A program made the position numbers and the translations under genes. From an uncultured Shewanella sp. (lineage in GTDB: Bacteria > Pseudomonadota > Gammaproteobacteria > Enterobacterales > Shewanellaceae), in the NCBI GenBank assembly GCA_947503555.1, contig CANNEE010000001.1, forward strand, positions 547,149 through 611,148: DNA of 64,000 nucleotides, written 5' to 3'. The notes beneath the pieces are model-generated. The model saw only the letters and a list, made by a program, of their open reading frames with translations, was not told the origin of the DNA and ran no database searches. Shown here in pieces: positions 35,718 to 48,620 of the stretch (positions within the stretch are counted from its first letter, which is position 1; the number at the start of each line of letters is the position of its first letter).

Positions 35718-37544
35718 TTACAGAGTCACACTGACTTCATCACTACAAGTATCAGTACCAGCTTCACAAACCTTATAGATATAAGTGCCACTAGCACGCT
35801 TACCAAAGCTGGCATCTCTATAGCTACCATCGTTTGCTGTCGTGGTGTGCAAGCTACCGTTACGATAGATGTCAACACTTGAGCTTGAAGCGCCCGAGAA
35901 GCTTAAGTCAACAACTGGCTTACCCTTTGAAGAACCAACTGATGCTGACAGGCTGATGTCACCACTTGGTGGGGGTGTCACACCGCCGCCACAACCATTA
36001 GCAGTTAGATAAGCATCAGCCGCTGCCGCTTTAACGATACCATAACCAAAGTAGACATCTTTACCGGCTGCGCCAGCATCTTGAGCGGTAGCTTTAAGCG
36101 CATCACGAATTTCAGTGCCTGTACACTCAGTGTGATTAGACCAAACTAGTGCCGCTACGCCCGATACAGCTGGAGTCGCCATAGAAGTACCACTCATAAA
36201 GCCATAGTCAGATGTACCAATATTGATATCAAAGCTTGTTGCTGCGAGAAGCGCTGTTCTATCCTCTTGGGCTGCACCAACAGCCGGAATGCTAGTAGAG
36301 TTGGTATCGCCTAGGGTGCCATATAGCATGCCAGGTTCATTGTTGATAATCACTGCACCAACGCCACCAGAAGCTTCACAGTTAGCAACTTTGTCATGGA
36401 AAGAGATGTTGCCTCGGTCAATAACACAAACACTGCCGTTTGCACCACTATCAACCGCTTCAGCTGTCCCCATATAATAACCAACGCCTGAAGCCGAGCC
36501 AGCGTTCTCCATTGCTGATGCTGCATACCCAGTACTGTCTGCACTCATGCTGGCAGAAGTTGCCATACCTGCAGGGTAAGTAGATAACGTATCAACACCA
36601 CCAGCAGTTACCTCTACGCAGATAGTCTCATCTTCTGTTGCGCGCTTACCTTTACCTGATAAGCAAGAAGGAAATTGAGAGAAGTCAGCAATATTATTAT
36701 TAGCGTCATTTGCACCAATCATCATCACTGATGGATAACCTGCAGGGTATGAACGAACACTGTTACCATCGTTACCTGCAGCAGCGAGCACTAGACCGCC
36801 TGCATCGGTGAAGCTTTGGAAGGCATTTGACTCAGTGGAGTTCGACCCACCGCCGCCTAAGCTCATGCTAATGATGTTGGCACCAGCTTGGCTACACAAA
36901 TTAGCAGCATGGGCTAAATCAGAAGAGTAGCCCCAACCATCAGAATTAAATACTTTAATAATGTGCATGTCGACACCTGGCGCCATACCGACAACGCCGA
37001 TACCGTTATCCGCAGCACCAACAGTACCAGCAACATGGGTACCGTGTGGACCACCATGCTCATCCCAGTTACCAGTGCCAGAATCATTATCACCAGTGAT
37101 ATTATTCCACTCAAAATCAGGATTAGATCTGTCTAAACCGGAATCGATAACACACACCTTCATGCCTGCAGCGGCATTAAAATTAACTTGATTTGCTTGA
37201 GACTGGTATACAGCATAAGGGGTTAGCTGAGTCGTCATCGGGTTGCCAGCATCATCACTGTAGGCTGACATAAGGTGACGTCGCTGATCTTGTTCAACCA
37301 ATTTCACATGAGGATTGTTCAGTAGTCCCTTAACTTGAGCCAAATCTTTGCCAGTAAAACTAGCAGCGATAAAACCATTACCATCGACATGAACTTCACC
37401 GCCGAGTTTCTTCGCTAAGGCTTTAACAATACCTTTTTTACTATTATCCACTTGAATGACATATCTATCATCCGCAGCGTGAGCATTGGCAGCGACACCT
37501 AATGAGATCGCGATGATGGCGCTAGAAAGCTTAGATAGTTTCAT
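35718..37544 (-). CDS. Secreted subtilisin-like serine protease (S8) with PA insertion
   Basis: A 608-residue exported protease. After a signal peptide (1-23) comes an I9-like propeptide (about 26-88), then the S8 domain with the triad Asp134 (VIDSGLD), His167 (PHGTHVAG) and Ser454 (GTSMATPAV), and the oxyanion Asn in AAAGNDG. A protease-associated (PA) domain is inserted between His and Ser (about 340-425; VCVIDRGNISFHDKV, GAVIINNEPG). After a GCGGGVTPPPSG linker, a fibronectin-like C-terminal domain (about 525-608) follows. It would be secreted, probably for external protein degradation. Six or more cysteines suggest disulfides. Confidence 0.93.
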   Translation of the reverse strand: MKLSKLSSAIIAISLGVAANAHAADDRYVIQVDNSKKGIVKALAKKLGGEVHVDGNGFIAASFTGKDLAQVKGLLNNPHVKLVEQDQRRHLMSAYSDDAGNPMTTQLTPYAVYQSQANQVNFNAAAGMKVCVIDSGLDRSNPDFEWNNITGDNDSGTGNWDEHGGPHGTHVAGTVGAADNGIGVVGMAPGVDMHIIKVFNSDGWGYSSDLAHAANLCSQAGANIISMSLGGGGSNSTESNAFQSFTDAGGLVLAAAGNDGNSVRSYPAGYPSVMMIGANDANNNIADFSQFPSCLSGKGKRATEDETICVEVTAGGVDTLSTYPAGMATSASMSADSTGYAASAMENAGSASGVGYYMGTAEAVDSGANGSVCVIDRGNISFHDKVANCEASGGVGAVIINNEPGMLYGTLGDTNSTSIPAVGAAQEDRTALLAATSFDINIGTSDYGFMSGTSMATPAVSGVAALVWSNHTECTGTEIRDALKATAQDAGAAGKDVYFGYGIVKAAAADAYLTANGCGGGVTPPPSGDISLSASVGSSKGKPVVDLSFSGASSSSVDIYRNGSLHTTTANDGSYRDASFGKRASGTYIYKVCEAGTDTCSDEVSVTL

Positions 37545-38032
37545 AAAGTACTTGCTCCAATATGTATTATTTATTGTTTTAATTCTTATGCTTGATGCGA
37601 CGATGCACGACTTTCGTCTTACTCCATATCAAACTAAATACAAGCTAGCATGCGGTTTAACCTTTAACAACCTCGTAACACAAATTATTTTTTCACTGTC
37701 ACCTTCACAAGTTGCAGCAACCAAGACAACCCCAGAAGACACAAGGGCTACAAACTAAAAACAGTAAGCTAACATACTCCCCCGACCAGTATTACCGCAA
37801 ACCAAAGCGAAACATTTTAATAACAAACATTTTTATTATTTCTAAACGTTGAGTCCAAAAAGAAGCATTAAGATAAAGTCAGTCCCTTGCTTTAGAGTTT
37901 AAAAGTGATGAGCCCAAGCTAATCTCATAACAATCCGAACTAGACTCCCACTCGCATTGAAAAAACCTTAAGGCTATAATGCGCTCCTTATATTTTGACT
38001 TCAGCCAAGGGCGCTGAAATATAGAGGAATCC
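37545..38032. other. Intergenic region between S8 protease and DUF2960 genes
   Basis: This 488-bp spacer separates divergent genes. It is A+T-rich and I see no gene, repeat or clear operator. It must hold the protease promoter and that of the DUF2960-RDD pair. Confidence 0.5.
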
Positions 38033-38278
38033 ATGGCACGTCAAGTCAGCTATCAATTTAAAGGCGAAGCTAAAGTCATTAACTTTAGTTTCGACAAGCA
38101 CAATGATATCTATGAGGCTGTTGCAGCTGCAGAAGGGATAGATCTCACCCGCTTTCATGCAATGGAACAGCAAGTTGCTATGACATCTAAAGGCAATCAA
38201 GCCGTAAAAGACTTTCGAATTAACGAGTTTGCACGCTTTGGTTTCAGCAATATTCATTTCGTTCGCGAGCAAGATTAG
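38033..38278 (+). CDS. DUF2960 family protein
   Basis: An 81-residue protein of unknown function that matches the pattern I know for DUF2960 from Vibrio and Shewanella (MARQVSYQFKGEAKVINFS, DLTRFHAMEQQVAM, FRINEFARFGFSNIHFV). It is soluble, without cysteines or signal peptide. GAGG precedes the ATG. It is followed 26 bp later by an RDD protein gene and may share its mRNA. Confidence 0.8.
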   Translation: MARQVSYQFKGEAKVINFSFDKHNDIYEAVAAAEGIDLTRFHAMEQQVAMTSKGNQAVKDFRINEFARFGFSNIHFVREQD

Positions 38279-38304
38279 TCCGCTCTCAAATTAAGGAATA
38301 AACA

Positions 38305-38814
38305 GTGCAAAACCCTTCCCATGCAAACTTTCCAAGGGCCAGCTTTGTTAGAAGGCTTGGTGCTATGATTTATGATCTTATGTTGGCTCTTGCGGTCTAC
38401 ATGTTAGTAGGCACCCTGGGCTTTGGTCTATTTACAATGCTAGTCCAAACAGGCTTACTCCCTATGGATGGAAAAGAGCATGTTTCCGATCTACTTAATG
38501 GCACACCACTCTACTCTGGACTTTACCAGCTATGGAATGTCAGTTGGGTAGCCTGTTTTTATGCCGTTTTCTGGAGCCGCGGCGGCCAGACTTTAGGCAT
38601 GCGTGCATGGCGGTTAAAAGTACAACACCCTAACGGCCAAAATCTAAGCTTTTTAACTGCGCTAGCGAGGGTAATCTGGTCTCTGCTAGGCCTAGGCAAC
38701 CTGCGCATCCTATTAGATGGCGATAAACTTGCGCTACAGGATACACTTACCCGCTCAGAAGTCGTGGTACTATCAAAAGAAGCCAACCAAATGCGTAACT
38801 GGCATGGTGCTTAG
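38305..38814 (+). CDS. RDD family membrane protein
   Basis: A 169-residue inner-membrane protein of the RDD family. It has the N-terminal signature ASFVRRLGAMIYDLMLA (here the first Arg-Asp pair is spread as R..Y-D), several hydrophobic segments, and the mid-protein WSRGGQTLGMRAWRLKV followed by a C-terminal LLDGDKLALQDTLTRSEVV typical of the family. Function is generally unknown; some members transport small solutes or ions. The start is GTG at 38305 with AAGGA seven bases upstream. Confidence 0.88.
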   Translation: MQNPSHANFPRASFVRRLGAMIYDLMLALAVYMLVGTLGFGLFTMLVQTGLLPMDGKEHVSDLLNGTPLYSGLYQLWNVSWVACFYAVFWSRGGQTLGMRAWRLKVQHPNGQNLSFLTALARVIWSLLGLGNLRILLDGDKLALQDTLTRSEVVVLSKEANQMRNWHGA

Positions 38815-38943
38815 CTTGAATAGTTAACAGGCACCCATAATAAAGATTAAAATTTAATCTCGGCCTATGGCAATCGGTCTAACCGAATCGTACACTTAAC
38901 ATAAACAAGTTTCTGTTTTCATTTGTTCACATTGGAGTCTTCA

Positions 38944-39990
38944 TTGTCCAACAAGTTAACCACTCTGAATCTTTATCTAGAGCCTTCCGATAACCGCCGT
39001 CTAGCCTCACTCTGCGGTCCATTCGATGACAATTTAAAGCAGTTAGAACGCCGTATCGGAGTAGAGATTAACTATAAAAATAATCACTTCAAAATTACTG
39101 GCCTGCCAAGTAACTGTTTAACAGCAAACAACTTACTTAAAAGCCTGTATGTGGATACCCAAAGCATCAAAGGCAGCACTCCCGACTTAGAACCTGAGCA
39201 GGTGCACATTGCCATTCAAGAGGCTGTCGCACTAGAAGCCGATGATATGGGCGATAGTAAAGAGCTCTATATCAAAACTAAACGGGGCGTGATTAAGCCT
39301 AGAAATCCAAACCAAGGGCAATATGTCGCCAATATCGTCAGACATGACATCACCTTTGGTATTGGCCCTGCGGGCACAGGTAAAACCTACCTAGCGGTTG
39401 CAGCAGCTGTCGATGCGCTAGAGCGTCAAGAAGTGAGACGTATTCTATTAACTCGCCCAGCAGTAGAAGCTGGTGAAAAGCTCGGTTTCCTGCCAGGGGA
39501 TCTGAGCCAAAAAGTCGACCCCTACTTAAGACCACTCTATGACGCCTTGTTTGAGATGCTAGGTTTTGAAAAGGTAGAGCGCCTCATTGAGCGCAATGTT
39601 ATTGAAGTCGCTCCCCTTGCTTATATGCGCGGACGTACTCTTAACGATGCCTTTATTATTTTAGACGAGAGTCAAAACACCACGGTTGAACAGATGAAGA
39701 TGTTCTTAACCCGTATCGGCTTTAACTCAAGAGCCGTAATTACTGGGGATATCACTCAAATTGACCTCCCTCGCGCTCAAAAGTCTGGCCTACGTCATGC
39801 AGTAGAAGTACTAAGTAAAGTCGATGAAATTAGCTTTAACTTTTTCCAAGCCCATGATGTGGTTCGCCACCCAGTAGTCGCGCGTATTGTTGAAGCCTAT
39901 GATGAACACGATATGCGCGTGCAAGCCGCCAAAGCTAAGAAAGAGAGTGACCGTTTAAACGAGCAGGGGACTCAAACCCATGACGCTTGA
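38944..39990 (+). CDS. ybeZ: PhoH-like ATPase YbeZ
   Basis: A 348-residue cytosolic P-loop ATPase of the PhoH family, linked with the endonuclease YbeY in RNA processing and ribosome quality. It has the Walker [16 protein letters not shown], the Walker B-type [11 protein letters not shown], and an N-terminal domain ([20 protein letters not shown]) like E. coli YbeZ. The start is TTG at 38944 with GGAG six bases upstream, giving [16 protein letters not shown]. It overlaps ybeY by 11 bp. In many relatives miaB lies just upstream; here it does not. Confidence 0.94.
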   Translation: MSNKLTTLNLYLEPSDNRRLASLCGPFDDNLKQLERRIGVEINYKNNHFKITGLPSNCLTANNLLKSLYVDTQSIKGSTPDLEPEQVHIAIQEAVALEADDMGDSKELYIKTKRGVIKPRNPNQGQYVANIVRHDITFGIGPAGTGKTYLAVAAAVDALERQEVRRILLTRPAVEAGEKLGFLPGDLSQKVDPYLRPLYDALFEMLGFEKVERLIERNVIEVAPLAYMRGRTLNDAFIILDESQNTTVEQMKMFLTRIGFNSRAVITGDITQIDLPRAQKSGLRHAVEVLSKVDEISFNFFQAHDVVRHPVVARIVEAYDEHDMRVQAAKAKKESDRLNEQGTQTHDA

Positions 39991-40444
39991 TCTCGCACTG
40001 GATCTGCAGCTTGCTGTAAAAGATCAACAAAACCTTCCCTCAGAGCAGGAGTTTAACCTTTGGGTATCAACCGCACTTGAAGGCAGGTTACCCCAAGCGG
40101 AATTAACCATTAGAGTTGCCGAAGCCGAGGAAAGCCAATCATTAAACAAGGCTTATCGAGGTAAAGATAAACCAACGAATGTACTGTCTTTTCCCTTTGA
40201 AGCACCACCAGGAATCGAATTGCCATTACTCGGTGATCTAATTATCTGTGCGAGTGTTGTAGAGGATGAAGCCAAGGCACAAAACAAACCCTTAAATGCC
40301 CATTGGGCACACATGGTTGTACATGGTTGCCTGCATCTGCTAGGGTATGACCATATTGAAGATAACGATGCTATTGAGATGGAGTCTTTAGAGACTAAAC
40401 TACTCTCAAACATCGGAATTTCTGACCCTTATAAGGAGCTATAA
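39980..40444 (+). CDS. ybeY: Endoribonuclease YbeY
   Basis: A 154-residue zinc-dependent endoribonuclease that takes part in 16S rRNA 3' maturation and 70S quality control. The metal motif HxxxHxxxxxH is present in [11 protein letters not shown], along with the earlier [10 protein letters not shown] and [14 protein letters not shown] segments. Translation is likely coupled to ybeZ, which it overlaps. corC follows by about 29 bp, forming the phoH-ybeY-corC-lnt operon. Confidence 0.96.
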   Translation: MTLDLALDLQLAVKDQQNLPSEQEFNLWVSTALEGRLPQAELTIRVAEAEESQSLNKAYRGKDKPTNVLSFPFEAPPGIELPLLGDLIICASVVEDEAKAQNKPLNAHWAHMVVHGCLHLLGYDHIEDNDAIEMESLETKLLSNIGISDPYKEL

Positions 40445-40473
40445 GTAGCAAAATCTGTTGCTAGGATATGATT

Positions 40474-41352
40474 ATGAGTGACGATATACCACCGAGTACC
40501 AGCGCCCAGAAAAAAGGCTGGTTTGAAAAAGTAAGCCAACTATTTCAGGGCGAACCGCAAAACCGCGAAGATCTAGTTGAAGTAATCCAAGACGCTGAAG
40601 AACGTGATGTGATTACCGAAGATACCAGAGAGATGATCAAAGGCGTCTTAGAGGTCTCTGATTTACGTGTTCGCGACATCATGATCCCGCGCGCGCAAAT
40701 CGTTGCAATCCAAATTAACCATACAGTCGAAGAGTTACTGGCCACTGTTATTGGCTCTGCTCATTCTCGCTTTCCCGTTATCAATGAAGATAAAGATCAT
40801 ATAGAAGGTATTTTACTTGCTAAAGATCTACTTCAATATGGTTTCAATAATAGCGAAACCCCATTCTCACTAGCTCAAGTTATTCGCCCTGCTGTGGTAG
40901 TGCCGGAAAGTAAGCGAGTGGATGTACTGCTAAAAGAGTTTCGTAGCCAACGTTATCATATGGCAATTGTTGTCGATGAATATGGCGGCGTCTCAGGACT
41001 TATCACCATTGAGGATATTCTTGAGGAGATCGTCGGCGAAATTGAAGACGAATTCGATCATGATAGTAGTGAAGATCTAGAAATTCGTAAGGTTGGCAAC
41101 AAGGTATACATGATTAAAGCCTTAACGCCGATCGAAGACTTCAATGAAGAGTTTGGTACTGAGTTTAGCGATGAAGAGTTCGATACCATAGGCGGTATGG
41201 TTTCTCACGCATTTGGACACCTTCCTGAGCGGGACGAAAAGGTCATCATTCAAGGCATTGAATTTAAAGTTATCAGTGCCGATACCCGCAGACTACTACA
41301 GTTAAGGGTAAAACTCCCCGATCCTAACGGCGCAGAAGAGCCACAAAGCTAG
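40474..41352 (+). CDS. corC: CorC/HlyC family transporter-associated CBS protein
   Basis: A 292-residue cytosolic protein with two CBS domains (VRDIMIPRAQIVAIQ, then VIRPAVVVPESKRVDVLLKEF) and a C-terminal CorC_HlyC domain (EFGTEFSDEEFDTIGGMVSHAFGHLP). CorC is tied to magnesium/cobalt export and lies before the apolipoprotein acyltransferase gene in enterobacteria as here. The ATG at 40474 (MSDDIPPSTS) is preferred over an ATG-like start two codons earlier, after AGGA. Its stop codon overlaps the lnt GTG start by one base. Confidence 0.95.
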   Translation: MSDDIPPSTSAQKKGWFEKVSQLFQGEPQNREDLVEVIQDAEERDVITEDTREMIKGVLEVSDLRVRDIMIPRAQIVAIQINHTVEELLATVIGSAHSRFPVINEDKDHIEGILLAKDLLQYGFNNSETPFSLAQVIRPAVVVPESKRVDVLLKEFRSQRYHMAIVVDEYGGVSGLITIEDILEEIVGEIEDEFDHDSSEDLEIRKVGNKVYMIKALTPIEDFNEEFGTEFSDEEFDTIGGMVSHAFGHLPERDEKVIIQGIEFKVISADTRRLLQLRVKLPDPNGAEEPQS

Positions 41353-42938
41353 TGAACCTCTCCTTTTTTAATAACACTAAAGTAAGACTGGCAACTGTAT
41401 TTTTAGCCGGTGCCAGTACTGCTTTAGCTTTCGCACCTTATCAAGTTTGGCCCACCTATATTCTGGCACTAGCTGTCTCTTTACTATTAGCCGATGGGTT
41501 AAAAGCGAAAGCCGCTTTTTGCCACTGGCTTAGTTTTGGATTCGGTAGTTTTGCCGTAGGTATTAGCTGGGTACATGTGAGTATGGCCGAGTTTGGCGGT
41601 ATTCCATTAGTCTTCTCCATGGCACTAATGGCACTACTCGCCCTATATCTTGCGCTCTATCCAGCAATCGCAGGTTATCTGTTTCAACGCTGGAGTGGCA
41701 ATGCTAGCCCTTTACATTATCTGCTGCTTTTTCCAAGCCTTTGGGTTTTGGGCGAATGGTTTCGCGGCTGGGTATTAACAGGCTTTCCATGGCTATGGGC
41801 TGGATACAGTCAAACCCAAGGACCACTGGCTCCGCTAGCCAGTATTATCGGAGCCCTAGGCCTAAGCTTTACCATTGCCCTCTTAGCTGGCGTAACCTAT
41901 TTATTGTTAAAGAGAAAGGCCTGGCTGTTTCAAATTATCAGCATTGGCCTACTCATCTTAGCGACTAGCTTGGCATCCAACGCTTCCCGTATTCATAAAA
42001 CCGGAGAAACGGTTAACCTAGCACTAGTCCAAGGAAATATCGCCCAAAGCATGAAATGGGAGCCTGATGCCCTTTGGCCGACCATGCTTAAATATATGGA
42101 TCTGACTCGATCGAACATGGGAGCCGATATTTTTATCTGGCCGGAAGCAGCGGTACCGGCCCCTGACTATCTAGTACGGGATTACTTAGATAATGTCAAT
42201 CAAGTCGCTAATCTCAATGATAGCGCCATTATCACAGGCATCATCAGTCAGGTACAAGATGACTTTTATAACTCGCTTATTGTATTAGGCAACAGCCAAT
42301 CGAAAAAACAAGCACAGGCGAGTTACCAAGTCCCTCCCACTTCCGCTGCCGACAGTCCACTGGATAATGCTTATCTTAAGCATCACCTGTTACCTATTGG
42401 CGAATTTGTGCCATTGGAAGAGATACTCAGACCAATTGCCCCACTATTTAATCTGCCTATGTCTTCTTTTGCTCGCGGTACTTACCAGCAGCAAAACTTG
42501 CTCGCAGCAGGCAAAAAAGTGGCACCTGCAATTTGCTATGAAATTGCCTTTCCAGAGCAATTACGCATGAATGTTCATCAAGATACAGATCTACTGCTGA
42601 CTGTCTCAAATGATGCTTGGTTTGGCACCTCCAATGGTCCACTTCAGCATATGGAGATCGCGCAGATGCGAGCGCTAGAGCTAGGTCGCCCCTTGGTAAG
42701 AGCCACCAATAATGGTGTAACAGCCATTGTCGATAGCAAAGGAAACATTAGCGCTCAACTGCCACAATTTGAAGCCGGAGTGCTAGTTCAGGATGTTGAG
42801 TTAGTACGAGGACAGACATTATTTTCAAAGTGGGGACAATGGCCTGTTATTTTGCTTGCCAGTCTTATTAGCTTGATAAGTTTACTTCTCAAATTTAAGC
42901 CAGGTTGGCGAGAGCTCAAGGAAAATGCTCCAAGTTAA
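41352..42938 (+). CDS. lnt: Apolipoprotein N-acyltransferase
   Basis: Lnt adds the third acyl chain to the N-terminal cysteine of lipoproteins in the inner membrane. The 528-residue protein has about six N-terminal membrane helices, then a periplasmic nitrilase domain with the catalytic Glu in IWPEAAVPAP, Lys in KHHLLPIGEFVPLEE and Cys in APAICYEIAFPE. A final membrane helix (WPVILLASLISLISLLL) closes it. The start is a GTG at 41352 that overlaps the corC stop by one base, which suggests coupled translation. Confidence 0.97.
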   Translation: MNLSFFNNTKVRLATVFLAGASTALAFAPYQVWPTYILALAVSLLLADGLKAKAAFCHWLSFGFGSFAVGISWVHVSMAEFGGIPLVFSMALMALLALYLALYPAIAGYLFQRWSGNASPLHYLLLFPSLWVLGEWFRGWVLTGFPWLWAGYSQTQGPLAPLASIIGALGLSFTIALLAGVTYLLLKRKAWLFQIISIGLLILATSLASNASRIHKTGETVNLALVQGNIAQSMKWEPDALWPTMLKYMDLTRSNMGADIFIWPEAAVPAPDYLVRDYLDNVNQVANLNDSAIITGIISQVQDDFYNSLIVLGNSQSKKQAQASYQVPPTSAADSPLDNAYLKHHLLPIGEFVPLEEILRPIAPLFNLPMSSFARGTYQQQNLLAAGKKVAPAICYEIAFPEQLRMNVHQDTDLLLTVSNDAWFGTSNGPLQHMEIAQMRALELGRPLVRATNNGVTAIVDSKGNISAQLPQFEAGVLVQDVELVRGQTLFSKWGQWPVILLASLISLISLLLKFKPGWRELKENAPS

Positions 42939-42954
42939 TCTCTGATTTATCCCA

Positions 42955-42987
42955 TAAAAAAGGCCCACGTGATGTGGGCCTTTTTGC
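42955..42987. terminator. Bidirectional terminator between lnt and the second MCP
   Basis: AAAAAGGCCCAC and GTGGGCCTTTTT form the stem between the convergent genes. Confidence 0.92.
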
Positions 42988-42997
42988 ATGATAAATC

Positions 42998-44863
42998 TTA
43001 AACAATAAATTGATTGAGCAAACCTTCCTGCTCTTCAACTTGTTCTACTTGGAACTTAGTAATCTCATGAGCTTGATGAGCATTTTCAGCCACCTGATGA
43101 GATAGGTCACGAATATTTGACGTGTTGCGATTCATCTCTTCGGCCACATGACTCTGCTCTTCAGCTGCACTGGCGATTTGCAGATTCATGTCTGTAATCT
43201 CTTGAATGCTCTGACGAATCGAGCCCAAGGTCTCATTGGCAAGCTGAGCTTTCTCAACCGTAGTATGGGTCGTTTCTCGACTCTCATTCATTACTGCCAC
43301 AACACCAGCAACACCTTGCTGTAGCTTCTCAATCTTAGCGCCGATCTCAGAGGTGGACTCCTGAGTTCTAGCAGCAAGGTTGCGCACCTCATCGGCGACC
43401 ACAGCAAATCCCCGTCCAGACTCACCAGCCCTAGCAGCCTCAATTGCAGCATTAAGCGCTAATAAATTAGTTTGGCCAGCAATCTCGGTAATCACACTCA
43501 AAATCGACTCGATACTTGTGGTATCCACTTCAAGCTCTTTCACCACATTAACCGCTTCTTCGATCTGTTCTGATAAATGGTTAATCGAATCTGTAGTATG
43601 ACCCACAGCCTCAACACCATTACCCACAGCATCATCGGCTTGTTGCACAGCCCCAGCTGCACTTTGAGCGTTATTAGCCACTTCTGTTGCCGTAGCGGCC
43701 ATCTCATTCATTGCCGTTGCCAGTTGCTCGACTTCCTCATTTTGCTGCTCCATAGCACAGGCAGCATCACTGGCACCTTGAGCCGTTTGCGCTGTGGTCT
43801 CCAGCATTTGGCCACCAATAACTTTGACTTCCTTAATCAAGCTTTGTAACTTCTCAGCAAAGCTATTAAAGCTCTCAGCAAGGCTCGCAAACTCCACATC
43901 TGAATCTGTGCTGAGACGACGAGTCAAATCCCCCTCACCACTGGCAACATCCTTCATCGCTTCATTGAGCAGATAAAGCGGCGCCATTAACTTAGTGATG
44001 ATACCGCCTAACACAAATACTGCGATTAAAAGAGAGACAACAGAATAGATAATCGCATCGGTACGTAATTCACTAGTGGCTGCATAGATAACGTCTTCAT
44101 CAAGGACGATACCAAGGTGCCAGCCCAAGCCTTGTAGCGGAGTAAACACAATAGAGTGAGGTCGCCCCTCTATATCCATATGGGTTAGATGCTCATTGAC
44201 CGATAAACCATTACCAAAGAGATCCGCAAGAGGTTTGCCATTAAGCTCAGCTCTTGGGTGAGCAATAAAGTTACCATCACCACCGACAATAAAAGCATAA
44301 CCAGCATCGAATAACTTAGCTTGATTACTGATCTCAGCTAAACCTTTTAAACTCACATCGGTAAATAGGGCTCCTAAAAACTCACCATTTCTCTTAAGCG
44401 GTGCAGCGACTGAAATCATAATTTCACCGGACGCAGCATCGGCATAAGGAGCGGTAATAAATTGCTTCCCCATGCGTTTGGCATCGATATACCATTGACG
44501 CTTTCTCGGGTCGAAATTAGGCGGATTCCAGTTAGGGTCATTACCAATAAAGTGGCCATTTTCAAGCCCTAAACCAGCGAGTAAAAAATGCTTTTTAATT
44601 TCAGGTTGGTCAAATACAGAGAGAAATTTCTCATCAGAGAAATCTTCATTTAAGGCCTGTACGCCGTAAGCTGTGATGTCAGACTTAGTTGCCATTACAG
44701 CTCGAATGTTGTTACTCATCGAACTTGCGAGTTCATCGACACTGCTAGTCACTTGCTTTGTCACTTGGTCTTTCATTTGCAGGTATTGATAACTCGACAA
44801 AAGCCCAAGTGACAACATCAATATAATACTGACAGAGATAATAATTTTGTGTGAAAACTTCAT
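42998..44863 (-). CDS. Methyl-accepting chemotaxis protein with dCache sensor
   Basis: A 621-residue transmembrane chemoreceptor. It has a first membrane helix near the N-terminus, a periplasmic dCache_1-type sensor (about 40-275; [62 protein letters not shown]), a second membrane helix (about 280-300), HAMP ([12 protein letters not shown]) and the signalling domain with [20 protein letters not shown]. The FDPRxRxWY and YAD motifs match Cache domains that bind amino acids or organic acids, but the ligand is not readable here. It is monocistronic. Confidence 0.94.
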   Translation of the reverse strand: MKFSHKIIISVSIILMLSLGLLSSYQYLQMKDQVTKQVTSSVDELASSMSNNIRAVMATKSDITAYGVQALNEDFSDEKFLSVFDQPEIKKHFLLAGLGLENGHFIGNDPNWNPPNFDPRKRQWYIDAKRMGKQFITAPYADAASGEIMISVAAPLKRNGEFLGALFTDVSLKGLAEISNQAKLFDAGYAFIVGGDGNFIAHPRAELNGKPLADLFGNGLSVNEHLTHMDIEGRPHSIVFTPLQGLGWHLGIVLDEDVIYAATSELRTDAIIYSVVSLLIAVFVLGGIITKLMAPLYLLNEAMKDVASGEGDLTRRLSTDSDVEFASLAESFNSFAEKLQSLIKEVKVIGGQMLETTAQTAQGASDAACAMEQQNEEVEQLATAMNEMAATATEVANNAQSAAGAVQQADDAVGNGVEAVGHTTDSINHLSEQIEEAVNVVKELEVDTTSIESILSVITEIAGQTNLLALNAAIEAARAGESGRGFAVVADEVRNLAARTQESTSEIGAKIEKLQQGVAGVVAVMNESRETTHTTVEKAQLANETLGSIRQSIQEITDMNLQIASAAEEQSHVAEEMNRNTSNIRDLSHQVAENAHQAHEITKFQVEQVEEQEGLLNQFIV

Positions 44864-45399
44864 TGATCTTTTTCTCCCGTCTGCCTACCATCCCAAGGTT
44901 GATAAGCTATGAAAGTCTAGCGCCATTTGCGTTTAGTCATTCCATGACAGTAAGTTGATGCAGTTTTACTAATTCAATCTCTGCCTAAGCGATTTATTTA
45001 GACCAGTAACAATAAATAACACTCAACTGGCAGACTCCTTTTACTAAATCAGACAGGCCTGATTTACCCTTCCCTGATCTACATTAGATAAAATGCACTA
45101 TAAATAATTAAACAACATTTAAGTAACAAGTATAGTGTTTTGTAGGATTTTTTTTACTAAAAGGTGAAAGTCTGCACTAAATCAATAAAGACAAACAAAT
45201 ACCGTGAAAATAAAGTTTGAAATACAAAATAATACACAGGTATAAGAAGTAAAAATGTTGCATTTTTATGACAAGAAACATCACAAGAATTAAGAAGAAG
45301 CTATGATGCTATGCCACCAGCATACCTATAGCCAAATCGACTCTAGAATATGCTAATGACACTAAAATGGAGTGCTATCAACTCTGGTTATCTATGTGT
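44864..45399. other. Intergenic region between the MCP and ybeL
   Basis: This 536-bp spacer is A+T-rich and lies upstream of the MCP on the minus strand, so it carries the MCP promoter. A near-palindrome AAATCAG-ACAGGC-CTGATTT is present around 45046-45066. I see no gene or RNA. Confidence 0.5.
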
Positions 45400-45900
45400 T
45401 TACGGCTCTAGCGACTCTCGAGTGAAGTCTTTACCATCACATTCGCTGCATTCAGGGATCACGCTAGGAAACTCAATACTGACTTCATGGCCACATTGAG
45501 TACAAACCATAGTGCCTTGGTTAACTATCTCGCCGCTTCGATAGAAACCATGATGTTTAAAGTCTTGTTGCAACTCGTGCCATTCAACTTGGCTTTTGTC
45601 TGTAATTTCACCTAGCCAATGCCAAAAGGTATTCTCGACGGCAATAAAGGTGGGACTATTTACTAGGCTCGCGTCTTTTTGTTCTGTGATAAAGGCCGCG
45701 ATATCGCGCTTTAAAAATTGCTCAACTAATTCTAGTTCCTCAAGCTTGGCATCTTCCTTCAACAGAAGATAATCTTTACTTGTGGTCACCGACTCAAACA
45801 AACTCTTTGCAGTCAAAGAGTTATCCTTTTTGTATTGAAGTTTCACCTGCTCCATCAAGACTTCATATAGGGCGAGTAACTTAATACTTCTTTCACTCAT
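45400..45900 (-). CDS. ybeL: Zinc-ribbon protein YbeL (DUF1451)
   Basis: A 166-residue soluble protein of the DUF1451/YbeL family. A long helical region is followed by a C-terminal zinc ribbon with four cysteines (CTQCGHEVSIEFPSVIPECSECDG). In E. coli ybeL is also near leuS, which matches the arrangement here (divergent from leuS by 120 bp). Function is unknown. The ATG at 45900 has AAGGAG eight bases upstream; a TTG two codons earlier is too close to that site. Confidence 0.9.
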   Translation of the reverse strand: MSERSIKLLALYEVLMEQVKLQYKKDNSLTAKSLFESVTTSKDYLLLKEDAKLEELELVEQFLKRDIAAFITEQKDASLVNSPTFIAVENTFWHWLGEITDKSQVEWHELQQDFKHHGFYRSGEIVNQGTMVCTQCGHEVSIEFPSVIPECSECDGKDFTRESLEP

Positions 45901-45984
45901 AGCCAATACTCCTTCATATAACCTTTTTAAAGAGTCACTTCTAGTTTATTCTATGCAGATCTAACCTGCGCGAACATAGCGTAA

Positions 45985-48600
<2,616 letters not shown>

Positions 48601-48620
48601 CATAGGACACGCGAAATCTA

